From positions 744,001 to 808,000 of the forward strand of contig NZ_CP040889.1 of NCBI RefSeq assembly GCF_006171285.1: a stretch of DNA of 64,000 nucleotides, in the 5' to 3' direction. A program made the translations under genes and the position numbers. This stretch comes from Leclercia adecarboxylata. Its GTDB lineage: Bacteria; Pseudomonadota; Gammaproteobacteria; Enterobacterales; Enterobacteriaceae. Shown piece by piece: positions 1 through 8,192 of the stretch. How positions within the stretch are numbered: the first letter of the stretch is position 1; the number at the start of each line of letters is the position of its first letter. Under the pieces are notes generated by a model. It worked only from the letters and a program-made list of their open reading frames with translations. It did no database searches and was not told the DNA's origin.

Positions 1-331
1 TTTTTTTCAAATAGTTCCGTCACGCCTTTGTTTTTGTTAATCACGTCGCAGACCGTTCATTTTCTATCATTATAAGTCTGATAACGATACGCACCCAGTT
101 TCTGATAAGAAATGGTATTTTCCCGCTTGCAGGGTAACGCAAGACGGGCTTTATTTCACCACAAAATCTGAAGCTAACGATCTGCTTCGCAAAATATTTT
201 CGCTCTTTTTATCGCGCATCTCTTCTCGAGCCCTGTTTAGCCGTTGCAACCAGCATTAAAAAAATACGTGCGATTCATCGCATTCAGGTGCTATGCTGAC
301 CAAACACTGTTTAGTAAATTAAACAAACATC
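1..331. other. Intergenic region upstream of nadB (divergent regulatory region)
   Basis: This stretch carries no convincing gene. It is AT-rich with several T and A runs and ends with the nadB promoter: a -10-like TATGCT at 292-297 and a NadR box just before the start codon. In E. coli nadB is divergent from rpoE, so the left part is probably the rpoE leader and promoter region, with rpoE itself beyond the left edge. That neighbour is inferred from known enteric gene order and not seen here. A 22-codon minus-strand reading frame at 151-219 could be a leader peptide but has no independent support. Confidence 0.6.
308..325 (+). promoter_or_regulatory. NadR operator upstream of nadB
   Basis: The palindrome TGTTTA-N6-TAAACA lies 6 bp before the nadB start codon and matches the known enteric NadR box exactly. 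NadR represses nadB when NAD is abundant. The box lies just downstream of the -10-like TATGCT, where a bound repressor would cover the transcription start. Confidence 0.85.
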
Positions 332-1951
332 ATGAACGCAATTTCCGAACTCTCCTGTGACGTACTGATTATCGGCAGCGGCGCCGCCGGCCTTTCACTG
401 GCGCTGCGACTCGCCCCACACCAGAAAGTGATTGTCCTCAGTAAAGGGCCTGTCAGCGAAGGCTCTACCTTCTATGCCCAGGGCGGAATTGCCGCGGTGT
501 TTGATGAAACTGACAGTATCGACTCCCATGTGGAAGATACCCTGATTGCAGGCGGCGGTATTGTGGACAGACACGCGGCAGAGTTTGTCGCCAGCAATGC
601 CCGACACTGCGTGCAGTGGCTTATCGATCAGGGCGTGCTGTTCGATACCCACGTGCAGCCGAACGGGGAAGAGAGTTATCACCTGACGCGTGAGGGCGGG
701 CACAGCCACCGCCGGATCCTGCATGCTGCCGATGCCACCGGTAAGGAAGTCGAAACGACACTGGTCAGCCAGGCGTTAAACCATCCAAACATCCAGGTTC
801 TGGAACGCAGCAATGCGGTGGATTTAATCATCTCCGATAAGATCGGCCTGCCGGGCACACGGCGTGTCGTGGGTGCCTGGGTCTGGAACCGTAATAAAGA
901 GAAGGTAGAAACCTGTCGGGCAAAATCGGTCGTACTGGCGACCGGCGGTGCCTCTAAGGTATATCAGTACACCACAAACCCGGATATTTCGTCAGGCGAC
1001 GGCATTGCCATGGCATGGCGCGCGGGATGTCGCGTTGCCAATCTGGAATTCAACCAGTTCCATCCCACTGCTCTCTTCCATCCGCAGGCACGCAACTTTT
1101 TACTGACCGAAGCGTTACGCGGTGAAGGCGCGCACTTAAAACGCCCGGACGGCACGCGCTTTATGCTGGACTTCGACGAGCGCGGCGAGCTGGCTCCGCG
1201 CGATGTCGTGGCCCGCGCCATTGACCATGAGATGAAGCGCCTCGGCGTGGACTGCATGTATCTGGATATCAGCCACAAGCCCGCAGATTTTGTGCGGCAG
1301 CACTTCCCGACCATCTATGAAAAACTGCTGGGACTCGGCATCGACATTACCAAAGAGCCAATGCCTGTGGTGCCTGCGGCGCACTATACCTGCGGCGGCG
1401 TGATGGTTGACGATCATGGCCGGACCGATGTCGACGGGCTATATGCTATCGGCGAAGTCAGTTACACCGGCCTGCATGGCGCAAACCGCATGGCCTCTAA
1501 CTCCCTTCTGGAGTGCCTTGTTTACGGCTGGTCGGCGGCGGAAGATATCGCAAAACGTATGCCTTACGCCCGCCAGGCGGAAAAGCTGCCCGCCTGGGAT
1601 GAAAGCCGCGTGGAAAATCCGGATGAACTGGTGGTGATCCAGCACAACTGGCACGAGCTGCGCCTCTTTATGTGGGATTACGTCGGGATTGTGCGCACGA
1701 CTAAACGTCTGGAACGCGCCCTGCGCCGCATTACCATGCTCCAGCAGGAAATTGACGAGTATTACGCGCACTTCCGCGTATCCAATAATTTGCTGGAATT
1801 ACGTAACCTGGTGCAGGTGGCGGAGCTGATTGTGCGCTGCGCAATGATGCGTAAAGAGAGCCGCGGGTTGCATTATACGCTCGACTACCCGGAGCAACTT
1901 GAACACTCCGGACCGTCCGTGCTCTCACCGCTGGCTCACATAAATAAATAG
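332..1951 (+). CDS. nadB: L-aspartate oxidase NadB
   Basis: FAD enzyme of de novo NAD synthesis. It oxidises L-aspartate to iminoaspartate, which NadA condenses with dihydroxyacetone phosphate to make quinolinate; it acts in the cytosol. The 539-residue protein has the N-terminal dinucleotide-binding motif GSGAAG (residues 15-20) and the succinate dehydrogenase/fumarate reductase flavoprotein pattern, including [15 protein letters not shown] and a late [13 protein letters not shown] segment. Length matches E. coli NadB (540). The ATG follows a NadR box. The 3' end overlaps the convergent trmN by 16 bp. No sign of damage. Confidence 0.97.
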   Translation: MNAISELSCDVLIIGSGAAGLSLALRLAPHQKVIVLSKGPVSEGSTFYAQGGIAAVFDETDSIDSHVEDTLIAGGGIVDRHAAEFVASNARHCVQWLIDQGVLFDTHVQPNGEESYHLTREGGHSHRRILHAADATGKEVETTLVSQALNHPNIQVLERSNAVDLIISDKIGLPGTRRVVGAWVWNRNKEKVETCRAKSVVLATGGASKVYQYTTNPDISSGDGIAMAWRAGCRVANLEFNQFHPTALFHPQARNFLLTEALRGEGAHLKRPDGTRFMLDFDERGELAPRDVVARAIDHEMKRLGVDCMYLDISHKPADFVRQHFPTIYEKLLGLGIDITKEPMPVVPAAHYTCGGVMVDDHGRTDVDGLYAIGEVSYTGLHGANRMASNSLLECLVYGWSAAEDIAKRMPYARQAEKLPAWDESRVENPDELVVIQHNWHELRLFMWDYVGIVRTTKRLERALRRITMLQQEIDEYYAHFRVSNNLLELRNLVQVAELIVRCAMMRKESRGLHYTLDYPEQLEHSGPSVLSPLAHINK

Positions 1952-2673
1952 AAGGGGTGGGTCAGCGCCGTGTAGTCATCGGAATAACGCTGATCCGGCC
2001 CGCGGATCACCAGCCTGTCGCTGAAGCACTCCCCCTCTTTCGGCGACAGCGCCAGCAGTACCCGGTGCGGCAGCCTGCCGTCGGTCTCCGCGATATCGGT
2101 GCGCAGGCGTAAAAACCAGCCCATCTCCAGCGCACTGGCAATAAATGCGCTGCCCGCACTCTCCGGTAACACCACGCAGAAAAATCCCTCTTCGGAGATC
2201 AACCCGGCGGCACAGGATAACAGCGCGCCATGATCGAGCGAACCGGTGTACCGCGCCTGCTCTCGCTCGGGAGTGGCGCACCCGACGCCAGGTTCATAAT
2301 AAGGAGGGTTGCTGACAATTAAGTCATAGCGGGCCGTTTGCTCTGGCGCCCAGGTTAGAACATCCGCACAATGAAGTGATACGCGCGAAGCCCAGGGGGA
2401 TTCCGCCACGTTTTCGGCTGCCTGCTCAGCGGCCTGCGGATCCAGCTCCACCGCATCAAGGGTGACCGCCTGCTCGGTGCGCTGCGCCAGCATCAGGGCC
2501 AGCAGTCCGCTGCCGCTGCCAATATCAAGGATACGTTTAACGCCTGCTACCGGTGCCCATGCCCCCAGTAAGATGCCATCAGTGCCGACTTTCATTGCAC
2601 AACGATCGTGGGCGACAAAAAACTGCTTAAAAGTAAAACCATCGCGGCGCAGCTGCGCTTTGAGTTGAGACAT
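1936..2673 (-). CDS. trmN: tRNA1(Val) (adenine(37)-N6)-methyltransferase
   Basis: SAM-dependent methyltransferase (YfiC/TrmN6) that methylates A37 of tRNA-Val1. It shows the SAM-binding motif DIGSGSG (about residues 50-56) and the adenine-N6 catalytic motif NPPY (122-125), in a 245-residue protein, the E. coli length. The start is the ATG at 2673, giving [13 protein letters not shown], because it aligns with E. coli and has GAAGG upstream; an upstream extension to 2748 is open but not supported. Convergent with nadB, overlapping its last codons by 16 bp. Confidence 0.94.
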   Translation of the reverse strand: MSQLKAQLRRDGFTFKQFFVAHDRCAMKVGTDGILLGAWAPVAGVKRILDIGSGSGLLALMLAQRTEQAVTLDAVELDPQAAEQAAENVAESPWASRVSLHCADVLTWAPEQTARYDLIVSNPPYYEPGVGCATPEREQARYTGSLDHGALLSCAAGLISEEGFFCVVLPESAGSAFIASALEMGWFLRLRTDIAETDGRLPHRVLLALSPKEGECFSDRLVIRGPDQRYSDDYTALTHPFYLFM

Positions 2674-2805
2674 GTCAGAGCAACCTTCAAAATGAAACGG
2701 GTGTAGCATAGGTGAAAGCGCAACGACGGAAAAGGGATATCCACACAAACAGATGAAGATTGCAGCCGTAACGTCTATAATCAGCGCCCCACACAGAGGT
2801 AGAAC

Positions 2806-4134
2806 ATGACTGTAACGACATTTTCCGAACTTGAACTCGACGAAAGCCTTCTGGACGCGCTCCAGGAAAAAGGCTTTACACGCCCGACCGCTATTCAGGA
2901 AGCGGCTATTCCGCCTGCACTGGAGGGCCGTGACGTGCTCGGTTCAGCGCCAACCGGCACGGGTAAAACGGCAGCCTATTTGCTGCCTGCGTTGCAGCAT
3001 CTGCTGGATTTTCCGCGTAAGAAATCAGGTCCGCCGCGTATTCTGATCCTCACCCCGACCCGTGAACTGGCGATGCAGGTTGCCGATCACGCGCGTGAGC
3101 TGGCGAAGAACACCCACCTGGATATCGCAACCATTACCGGCGGCGTGGCCTATATGAACCACGCCGAAGTGTTCAGTGAGAACCAGGATATCGTCGTCGC
3201 GACGACCGGGCGTCTGCTGCAATACATTAAAGAAGAGAACTTCGACTGCCGTGCGGTCGAAACGCTGATCCTCGACGAAGCCGACCGTATGCTGGATATG
3301 GGCTTTGCGCAGGATATTGAGCACATCGCCGGTGAAACTCGCTGGCGCAAGCAGACCATGCTCTTCTCCGCGACGCTGGAAGGCGATGCGATTAAAGATT
3401 TTGCCGAGCGTCTGCTGGAAGATCCGGTTGAGGTGTCTGCCACTCCGTCAACGCGCGAACGCAAGAAGATCCATCAGTGGTATTACCGTGCCGATGACAT
3501 TGAGCATAAAACAGCCCTGCTGATCCACCTGCTGAAACAGCCGGAAGCCACGCGTTCTATCGTCTTTGTACGCAAGCGCGAGCGTGTACATGAGCTGGCG
3601 ACCTGGCTGCGTGAAGCGGGTATCAATAACTGCTATCTCGAAGGTGAGATGGTGCAGATTAAGCGTAACGAAGCCATCAAACGTCTGACCGATGGCCGCG
3701 TGAACGTGCTGGTGGCGACCGACGTCGCGGCGCGCGGTATCGATATCCCCGATGTCAGCCACGTCTTCAACTTCGATCTGCCGCGCACTGCGGACACCTA
3801 TCTGCACCGTATCGGCCGTACCGGTCGTGCCGGTCGTAAAGGTACCGCCATTTCGCTGGTCGAGGCGCATGACCACCTGCTGCTGCAGAAAATTGGTCGC
3901 TACGTTGACGAGCCGCTGAAAGCCCGCGTGATCGACGAACTGCGTCCGAGCACCCGTGCGCCAAGCGAAAAAATGACGGGTAAACCGTCCAAGAAAGTGC
4001 TCGCGAAACGCGCCGAGAAAAAGGCGAAAGAAAAAGAGAAACCGCGCGTGAAGCAGCGCCACCGTGATACCAAAAACGTGGGCAAGCGTCGTAAGCCTGC
4101 TGGCAGCGCGCCAGCCACACAGAAAGAAGAGTAA
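2806..4134 (+). CDS. srmB: ATP-dependent RNA helicase SrmB
   Basis: DEAD-box helicase acting early in 50S ribosomal subunit assembly. The 442-residue protein has the Q motif region (TRPTAIQ, about 25-31), Walker A APTGTGKT (48-55), DEAD (157-160), SAT (188-190), the helicase-C motif [11 protein letters not shown], and a lysine/arginine-rich tail of about 60 residues typical of SrmB. E. coli SrmB is 444 residues. The start has AGAGGT upstream. Transcription ends at the hairpin shared with grcA just downstream. Confidence 0.96.
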   Translation: MTVTTFSELELDESLLDALQEKGFTRPTAIQEAAIPPALEGRDVLGSAPTGTGKTAAYLLPALQHLLDFPRKKSGPPRILILTPTRELAMQVADHARELAKNTHLDIATITGGVAYMNHAEVFSENQDIVVATTGRLLQYIKEENFDCRAVETLILDEADRMLDMGFAQDIEHIAGETRWRKQTMLFSATLEGDAIKDFAERLLEDPVEVSATPSTRERKKIHQWYYRADDIEHKTALLIHLLKQPEATRSIVFVRKRERVHELATWLREAGINNCYLEGEMVQIKRNEAIKRLTDGRVNVLVATDVAARGIDIPDVSHVFNFDLPRTADTYLHRIGRTGRAGRKGTAISLVEAHDHLLLQKIGRYVDEPLKARVIDELRPSTRAPSEKMTGKPSKKVLAKRAEKKAKEKEKPRVKQRHRDTKNVGKRRKPAGSAPATQKEE

Positions 4135-4136
4135 AG

Positions 4137-4170
4137 AAAAGCCGGGTTAAAACCCGGCTTTTTTATTTTT
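4137..4170 (+). terminator. Rho-independent terminator between srmB and grcA
   Basis: Perfect 8-bp stem GCCGGGTT/AACCCGGC with a two-base loop, flanked by AAAA on the left and a T-run on the right. Symmetry suggests it works for both convergent genes. Confidence 0.9.
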
Positions 4171-4183
4171 ACGCTGGCAAGGA

Positions 4184-4567
4184 TTACAGGCTGGCGGTAA
4201 AGGTACGGGCAATAACGTCACGCTGCTGTTCGGCAGTCAGTGAGTTGAAACGTACTGCATAGCCTGAAACACGGATGGTCAGCTGCGGATATTTTTCCGG
4301 ATGCTTAACGGCATCTTCCAGCGTTTCACGACGCAGCACGTTAACGTTCAGATGCTGACCGCCTTCAACGCGGACTTCCGGTTTGATTTCCATCGGGATT
4401 TCGCGATATTCGATTTCGCCCAGGGCGTTAACCTGAACCACTTCGTCTTCAGCAAAGCCTGCTTTTGCGCATACGCAGCGCGCTTCGCCTTTCTCGCTGT
4501 CCAGCAGCCAGAAAGAGTTCAGCAGGTCGTCGTTTGCAGCTTTAGTAATCTGGATACCAGTAATCAT
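4184..4567 (-). CDS. grcA: Autonomous glycyl radical cofactor GrcA
   Basis: Small glycyl radical protein (YfiD) that replaces the damaged C-terminal radical segment of pyruvate formate-lyase after oxidative cleavage. The 127 residues end in the glycyl radical motif RVSGYAVRF with the radical glycine at position 102, matching E. coli in length and motif. Two FNR-type sites upstream indicate induction on oxygen limitation. It stands alone, convergent with srmB and divergent from ung. Confidence 0.97.
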   Translation of the reverse strand: MITGIQITKAANDDLLNSFWLLDSEKGEARCVCAKAGFAEDEVVQVNALGEIEYREIPMEIKPEVRVEGGQHLNVNVLRRETLEDAVKHPEKYPQLTIRVSGYAVRFNSLTAEQQRDVIARTFTASL

Positions 4568-4675
4568 TTGATGCCTCCCTTAGACTACAATATTGGGTGT
4601 GCCCTGTTCGTCAGGGCAATTGGTAAAACCATTGTTGCTTGAGTGTATATATATCAGCCAAGCCCCCGCCATTCC

Positions 4676-4742
4676 TTGATATAAATCAACAAAAACCACA
4701 CCAGCATAAGGGTGATAGATGGAGATTATTGTTTTATATCAA
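4676..4742 (-). promoter_or_regulatory. Tandem FNR sites of the grcA promoter
   Basis: A perfect FNR site TTGAT-N4-ATCAA lies at 4676-4689 (centre 4682.5). A second site, TTGTT-N4-ATCAA with one mismatch, lies at 4729-4742 (centre 4735.5). The centres are 53 bp apart, the same separation as the -40.5 and -93.5 sites reported for E. coli yfiD. That would place the start of transcription near 4642. The remainder of the grcA-ung gap (4568-4881) is AT-rich and holds no gene that I can see. Confidence 0.85.
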
Positions 4743-4881
4743 TTTTCACCCAAGCCTGATTTAAAATAATTTTGTAAATTTTAAATATTTTTCAGCATGA
4801 TAGCGTTTTCTCCGCCGTCAATTTTGCGCCCCCGGCATAAGCAGTTAAGCTAGGGGGAGAGAAAATTCGCAGGAGAGCGAG

Positions 4882-5571
4882 ATGACAACATCTTTAACCT
4901 GGCACGATGTGCTGGCCGATGAAAAAAAACAGCCTTACTTCGTTAATACCCTGAACACGGTTGCCGCCGAACGTCAGGACGGCATCACCATCTATCCGCC
5001 TCAGAAAGATGTGTTTAACGCCTTTCGTTTTACCGAGCTCGCCGATGTAAAAGTGGTGATCCTGGGGCAGGACCCCTATCACGGGCCGGGTCAAGCACAC
5101 GGTCTGGCGTTTTCTGTGCGACCGGGCGTTGGCATTCCCCCTTCCCTGCTGAACATGTATAAAGAACTCGAAGCCTCCGTTCCCGGCTTTACCCGACCAG
5201 CTCACGGTTATCTGGAAAGCTGGGCGCGTCAGGGTGTGCTGCTGCTTAACACCGTATTGACGGTTCGCGCCGGGCAGGCCCATTCCCATGCCAGCCTCGG
5301 TTGGGAGACGTTTACCGATAAAGTCATTAGCCTGATTAACCAGCATTGTGAAGGCGTGGTGTTTTTACTCTGGGGATCGCACGCACAGAAGAAGGGGGCG
5401 ATTATTGATACTCAGCGCCACCACGTGCTGAAAGCGCCGCACCCGTCACCGCTGTCAGCGCATCGCGGCTTTTTTGGCTGCAATCATTTTGTGCTGGCGA
5501 ATGAGTGGCTGGAAAAACAGGGCGAAAAGCCGATTGACTGGATGCCGGAATTACCGGCTGAAAGCGAATAA
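4882..5571 (+). CDS. ung: Uracil-DNA glycosylase
   Basis: Removes uracil from DNA to start base-excision repair. The 229-residue protein has the water-activating motif GQDPYH with Asp64, and the HPSPLSAHR loop with His187, at exactly the E. coli positions. AGGAGAG precedes the ATG. A REP element follows the stop codon, and yfiF converges from the other side. Confidence 0.98.
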   Translation: MTTSLTWHDVLADEKKQPYFVNTLNTVAAERQDGITIYPPQKDVFNAFRFTELADVKVVILGQDPYHGPGQAHGLAFSVRPGVGIPPSLLNMYKELEASVPGFTRPAHGYLESWARQGVLLLNTVLTVRAGQAHSHASLGWETFTDKVISLINQHCEGVVFLLWGSHAQKKGAIIDTQRHHVLKAPHPSPLSAHRGFFGCNHFVLANEWLEKQGEKPIDWMPELPAESE

Positions 5572-5580
5572 TAAGTTGTT

Positions 5581-5647
5581 GTAGGCCGGGTAGAGCGAAG
5601 CCGCCACCCGGCGCATTGCCCGGCGGCGCTACGCTTGCCGGGCCTAC
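5581..5647. repeat. REP/BIME-type element between ung and yfiF
   Basis: An imperfect palindrome framed by GTAGGCCGGG and its complement CCGGGCCTAC, with an inner pair of CGCCACCCGGC and GCCCGGCGGCG blocks. This is the usual paired REP (BIME) arrangement found between convergent enteric genes. Confidence 0.85.
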
Positions 5648-5660
5648 GAATAAAGCGAAA

Positions 5661-6761
5661 TTACGCTTTGTTCTGACGCCACCACTCCGCCAGCAGAACG
5701 CCGGTCGCAACGGATACGTTGAGGCTCTCAACATTGCCGGTGCCATCGATAGAAACGCTCAGATCGGCGCTGGAGAGTGCCGCGTCAGTCAGACCATCAC
5801 GCTCCTGACCCAGTACCAGCACCATCTTACGCGGCAGCGTCGCTTTAAACAGCGGCGTAGTGCCTTTGTGGCTGGAGGTGGTCACAATGGCGTAACCCGC
5901 TTTACGGAACTGCTCAATCGCTTCCAGAACGCTGTCGCCGGTAATCGGTTGAACGTGCTCCGCGCCACCCTCCGCAGTACGAATTGCCGCGCCGGATTCC
6001 AGCAGAGCAGCATCCTGCAACAGAACGCCTTTGACGCCGAAATGGGCGCAGCTGCGCATCATGGCACCGAGGTTATGCGGGTTGCCTACGTCTTCCAGGG
6101 CCAGCACGCAGTCATCTTCGCCCGCCTGGCTGACCCACTGCTTAACGGTGGTGCCGTTACGTTTCTTGATCAGGAAGCAGACACCGCCGTGGTGCTCGGT
6201 ACCGGACGCTTTGGTGATCTCTGCGTCATCTACCACGTGGTAGGCTTTGCGGTTGGCCGCCATCCAGCGCAGCGCTTCCTTGAAACGCGGCGTCACGCTC
6301 TGGATAAACCAGGCGCGCACGATGCAATCAGGACGGCTCTGGAACAGGGCCTGACAGGCGTTTTCGCCATAGACGCGCGTCTCTTCCGCACGCTGACGGC
6401 GGATCACTTCCGGATCGATAACCGGTTTATCGGCCATGCTGCCGTGATCGACAGGCGCCTTAGACTCATCGCCCGGCGCGCGGGAAACGGTGCGCCACGG
6501 TGAGGCGTCACGGTTAAAGTCGTCGCGTTTGAAATCATCACGCTTGCGGTCGTCACGTTTACGATCGTCGCGTTTGCGGTCATCACCGCGGCTGTTTCTC
6601 TCATCGCGGGCGGGGCGACGGCCACCGTCTGCACGAGATGGCCCTGGACGCCCGCCACCCTTTCCGGTACGCGGATTTTCGGTGCGTTTATCAGAGTCAT
6701 CATCACTGCGGACATACATCACTTTGACCTTGCCGCTTTTGTTTTTCAGTTCGTCGTTCAT
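5661..6761 (-). CDS. yfiF: SpoU-family RNA methyltransferase YfiF
   Basis: SPOUT-class tRNA/rRNA 2'-O-methyltransferase relative; the substrate is not clear from sequence. The C-terminal half has SpoU motifs [20 protein letters not shown] and a final [10 protein letters not shown] knot region. The N-terminal region (about residues 1-90) is charged and low in complexity, with five tandem DDRKR-like repeats that I do not recall in E. coli YfiF (345 residues), making this protein longer (366). I chose the ATG at 6761 (MNDEL) over a GTG at 6773 because it aligns with E. coli and has GGAG upstream. Confidence 0.9.
   Translation of the reverse strand: MNDELKNKSGKVKVMYVRSDDDSDKRTENPRTGKGGGRPGPSRADGGRRPARDERNSRGDDRKRDDRKRDDRKRDDFKRDDFNRDASPWRTVSRAPGDESKAPVDHGSMADKPVIDPEVIRRQRAEETRVYGENACQALFQSRPDCIVRAWFIQSVTPRFKEALRWMAANRKAYHVVDDAEITKASGTEHHGGVCFLIKKRNGTTVKQWVSQAGEDDCVLALEDVGNPHNLGAMMRSCAHFGVKGVLLQDAALLESGAAIRTAEGGAEHVQPITGDSVLEAIEQFRKAGYAIVTTSSHKGTTPLFKATLPRKMVLVLGQERDGLTDAALSSADLSVSIDGTGNVESLNVSVATGVLLAEWWRQNKA
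6510..6584 (-). repeat. Five 15-bp tandem repeats inside yfiF
   Basis: Five consecutive copies of a 15-bp unit encode [20 protein letters not shown] and DDFNR in the disordered N-terminal linker of YfiF. The unit is a multiple of three, so changes in copy number would keep the frame. Confidence 0.9.
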
Positions 6762-6967
6762 GCTTTTCTCCACCAGCGCTGCGCGAAGCGCGCAGATTAC
6801 CCGATGTCCCCGCGCATAGCCATTACTTCGTATAAAAGCCTGTGACTATTGTTCTCATTGAATAAAACGCATTGTCGTTTCAAACAGTGTCGTTGATAAT
6901 ATGTAACATCTTAGAAACATAACCGGCATCCTGCCGCTTTGTCCCCCTGCTCTACCTGAGGTTAGTT

Positions 6968-7387
6968 ATGAATACCGTATGTGCCAATTGCCAGGCTCTT
7001 AACCGCATTCCGGATGATCGAATTGATGATGGAGCAAAATGCGGACGCTGCGGTCATGAATTGTTCGATGGTGACGTGATTAATGCTACCGGCGAAACTA
7101 TGGATAAACTGCTGAAGGATGATCTGCCGGTTGTTGTCGACTTCTGGGCACCCTGGTGCGGCCCGTGCCGTAACTTTGCGCCCATTTTTGAAGATGTCGC
7201 TGAAGAGCGTAGCGGTAAAATGCGTTTCGTGAAAGTGAACACCGAAGCCGAACGCGAGCTAAGCGCCCGCTTCCGCATTCGCAGTATTCCGACCATCATG
7301 ATTTTCAAAAATGGTGAAGTCGTCGATATGTTGAATGGCGCCGTTCCAAAAGCCCCGTTTGACAGCTGGCTGAACGAATCCCTCTGA
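6968..7387 (+). CDS. trxC: Thioredoxin 2
   Basis: Zinc-containing thioredoxin of the oxidative stress response. The 139 residues begin with two CxxC pairs (Cys5/8 and Cys25/28), which bind zinc in TrxC, followed by a thioredoxin fold with active site WCGPC (Cys64/67). Length equals E. coli TrxC. In E. coli it is activated by OxyR; I did not resolve an OxyR site here. Hairpins follow the stop codon. Confidence 0.97.
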   Translation: MNTVCANCQALNRIPDDRIDDGAKCGRCGHELFDGDVINATGETMDKLLKDDLPVVVDFWAPWCGPCRNFAPIFEDVAEERSGKMRFVKVNTEAERELSARFRIRSIPTIMIFKNGEVVDMLNGAVPKAPFDSWLNESL

Positions 7388-7393
7388 TATTCC

Positions 7394-7445
7394 GGGGCAC
7401 GTAACTTGTGCCCCGCTCTCGCCTCTGCGAGAATGGCGTTTTTTC
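7394..7445 (+). terminator. Tandem hairpins downstream of trxC
   Basis: A 7-bp stem GGGGCAC/GTGCCCC (7394-7414) is followed by a 6-bp stem TCTCGC/GCGAGA (7417-7432) and then a TTTTTT run. The second hairpin is several bases from the T-run, so termination may be partial. The structure overlaps the short leader before tapT. Confidence 0.5.
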
Positions 7446-7458
7446 TGCGCTCTCTCCC

Positions 7459-8157
7459 ATGACTGATAACGCCGTACTGCAATTGCGCGCCGAACGCCTG
7501 GCGCGTGCGACCCGCCCTTTTCTTGCCCGTGGTAACCGCATTCGTCGCTGTCAGCGCTGCCTGTTGCCGCTTAAGCAGTGCCTGTGCGCGACCCTGACTC
7601 CCAGCCATGCCGATAGCCGTTTCTGCCTGGTGATGTTCGATACCGAGCCGATGAAACCCAGCAATACCGGACGTCTCATCGCCGATATCTTACCCAATAC
7701 CGCCGCCTTCCAGTGGTCACGCACCGAGCCGCCTCAGGCGCTGCTCGATCTGGTTGCCAGCCCCGATTACCAACCGATGGTGGTGTTCCCGGCCTCTTAC
7801 GCCGGAGAGACGCGCCAGGTGATGACTAAGCCCTCCTCCGGCAAACCGCCGCTGTTCATCATGCTGGACGGCACCTGGACCGAGGCGCGCAAAATGTTTC
7901 GCAAGAGCCCATATCTGGATGCCCTGCCGGTGATCTCCGTCGATTTGTCACGCGTCTCGGCTTATCGACTGCGTGAAGCCCATGCCGAAGGCCAGTACTG
8001 CACTGCCGAAGTGGCTATTGCCCTGCTGGATCTGGCGGGAGATGTTCAGGCGGCGAGCGCGCTGGGCGATCACTTCTCGCGTTTTCGCGAACGCTATCTG
8101 GCGGGAAAAACCATTCATAAGGGAAGCATCACAGCGGCCGAGCCGGAAAGCGTTTAA
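7459..8157 (+). CDS. tapT: tRNA-uridine aminocarboxypropyltransferase TapT
   Basis: DTW-domain enzyme (YfiP) that makes acp3U at position 47 of tRNAs from SAM. The 232-residue protein has a cysteine cluster C31, C34, C41, C43 and the DTW-type motif LDGTWTEARKM. I chose the ATG at 7459 (MTDNAVLQLRAER) because it matches the E. coli start; a longer frame from 7408 would run through the trxC hairpins. No clear ribosome site is visible. patZ follows 35 bp later. Confidence 0.92.
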   Translation: MTDNAVLQLRAERLARATRPFLARGNRIRRCQRCLLPLKQCLCATLTPSHADSRFCLVMFDTEPMKPSNTGRLIADILPNTAAFQWSRTEPPQALLDLVASPDYQPMVVFPASYAGETRQVMTKPSSGKPPLFIMLDGTWTEARKMFRKSPYLDALPVISVDLSRVSAYRLREAHAEGQYCTAEVAIALLDLAGDVQAASALGDHFSRFRERYLAGKTIHKGSITAAEPESV

Positions 8158-8192
8158 AATCATCAGGTCACTCGCCCTTTCAGGAGACCTGT

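Noticed and set aside
151..219. 22-codon minus-strand frame upstream of nadB, possibly an rpoE leader peptide
   Set aside because: Position would fit a leader of rpoE, but rpoE is outside the window and there is no ribosome site or composition to support it.
5616..6503. 295-codon plus-strand frame
   Set aside because: It is the exact antisense of yfiF, with no family pattern and no ribosome site; a shadow of the real gene.
7394..7458. Longer tapT starting at 7408
   Set aside because: The added residues are encoded by the trxC hairpins, and E. coli TapT begins at the codon corresponding to 7459.
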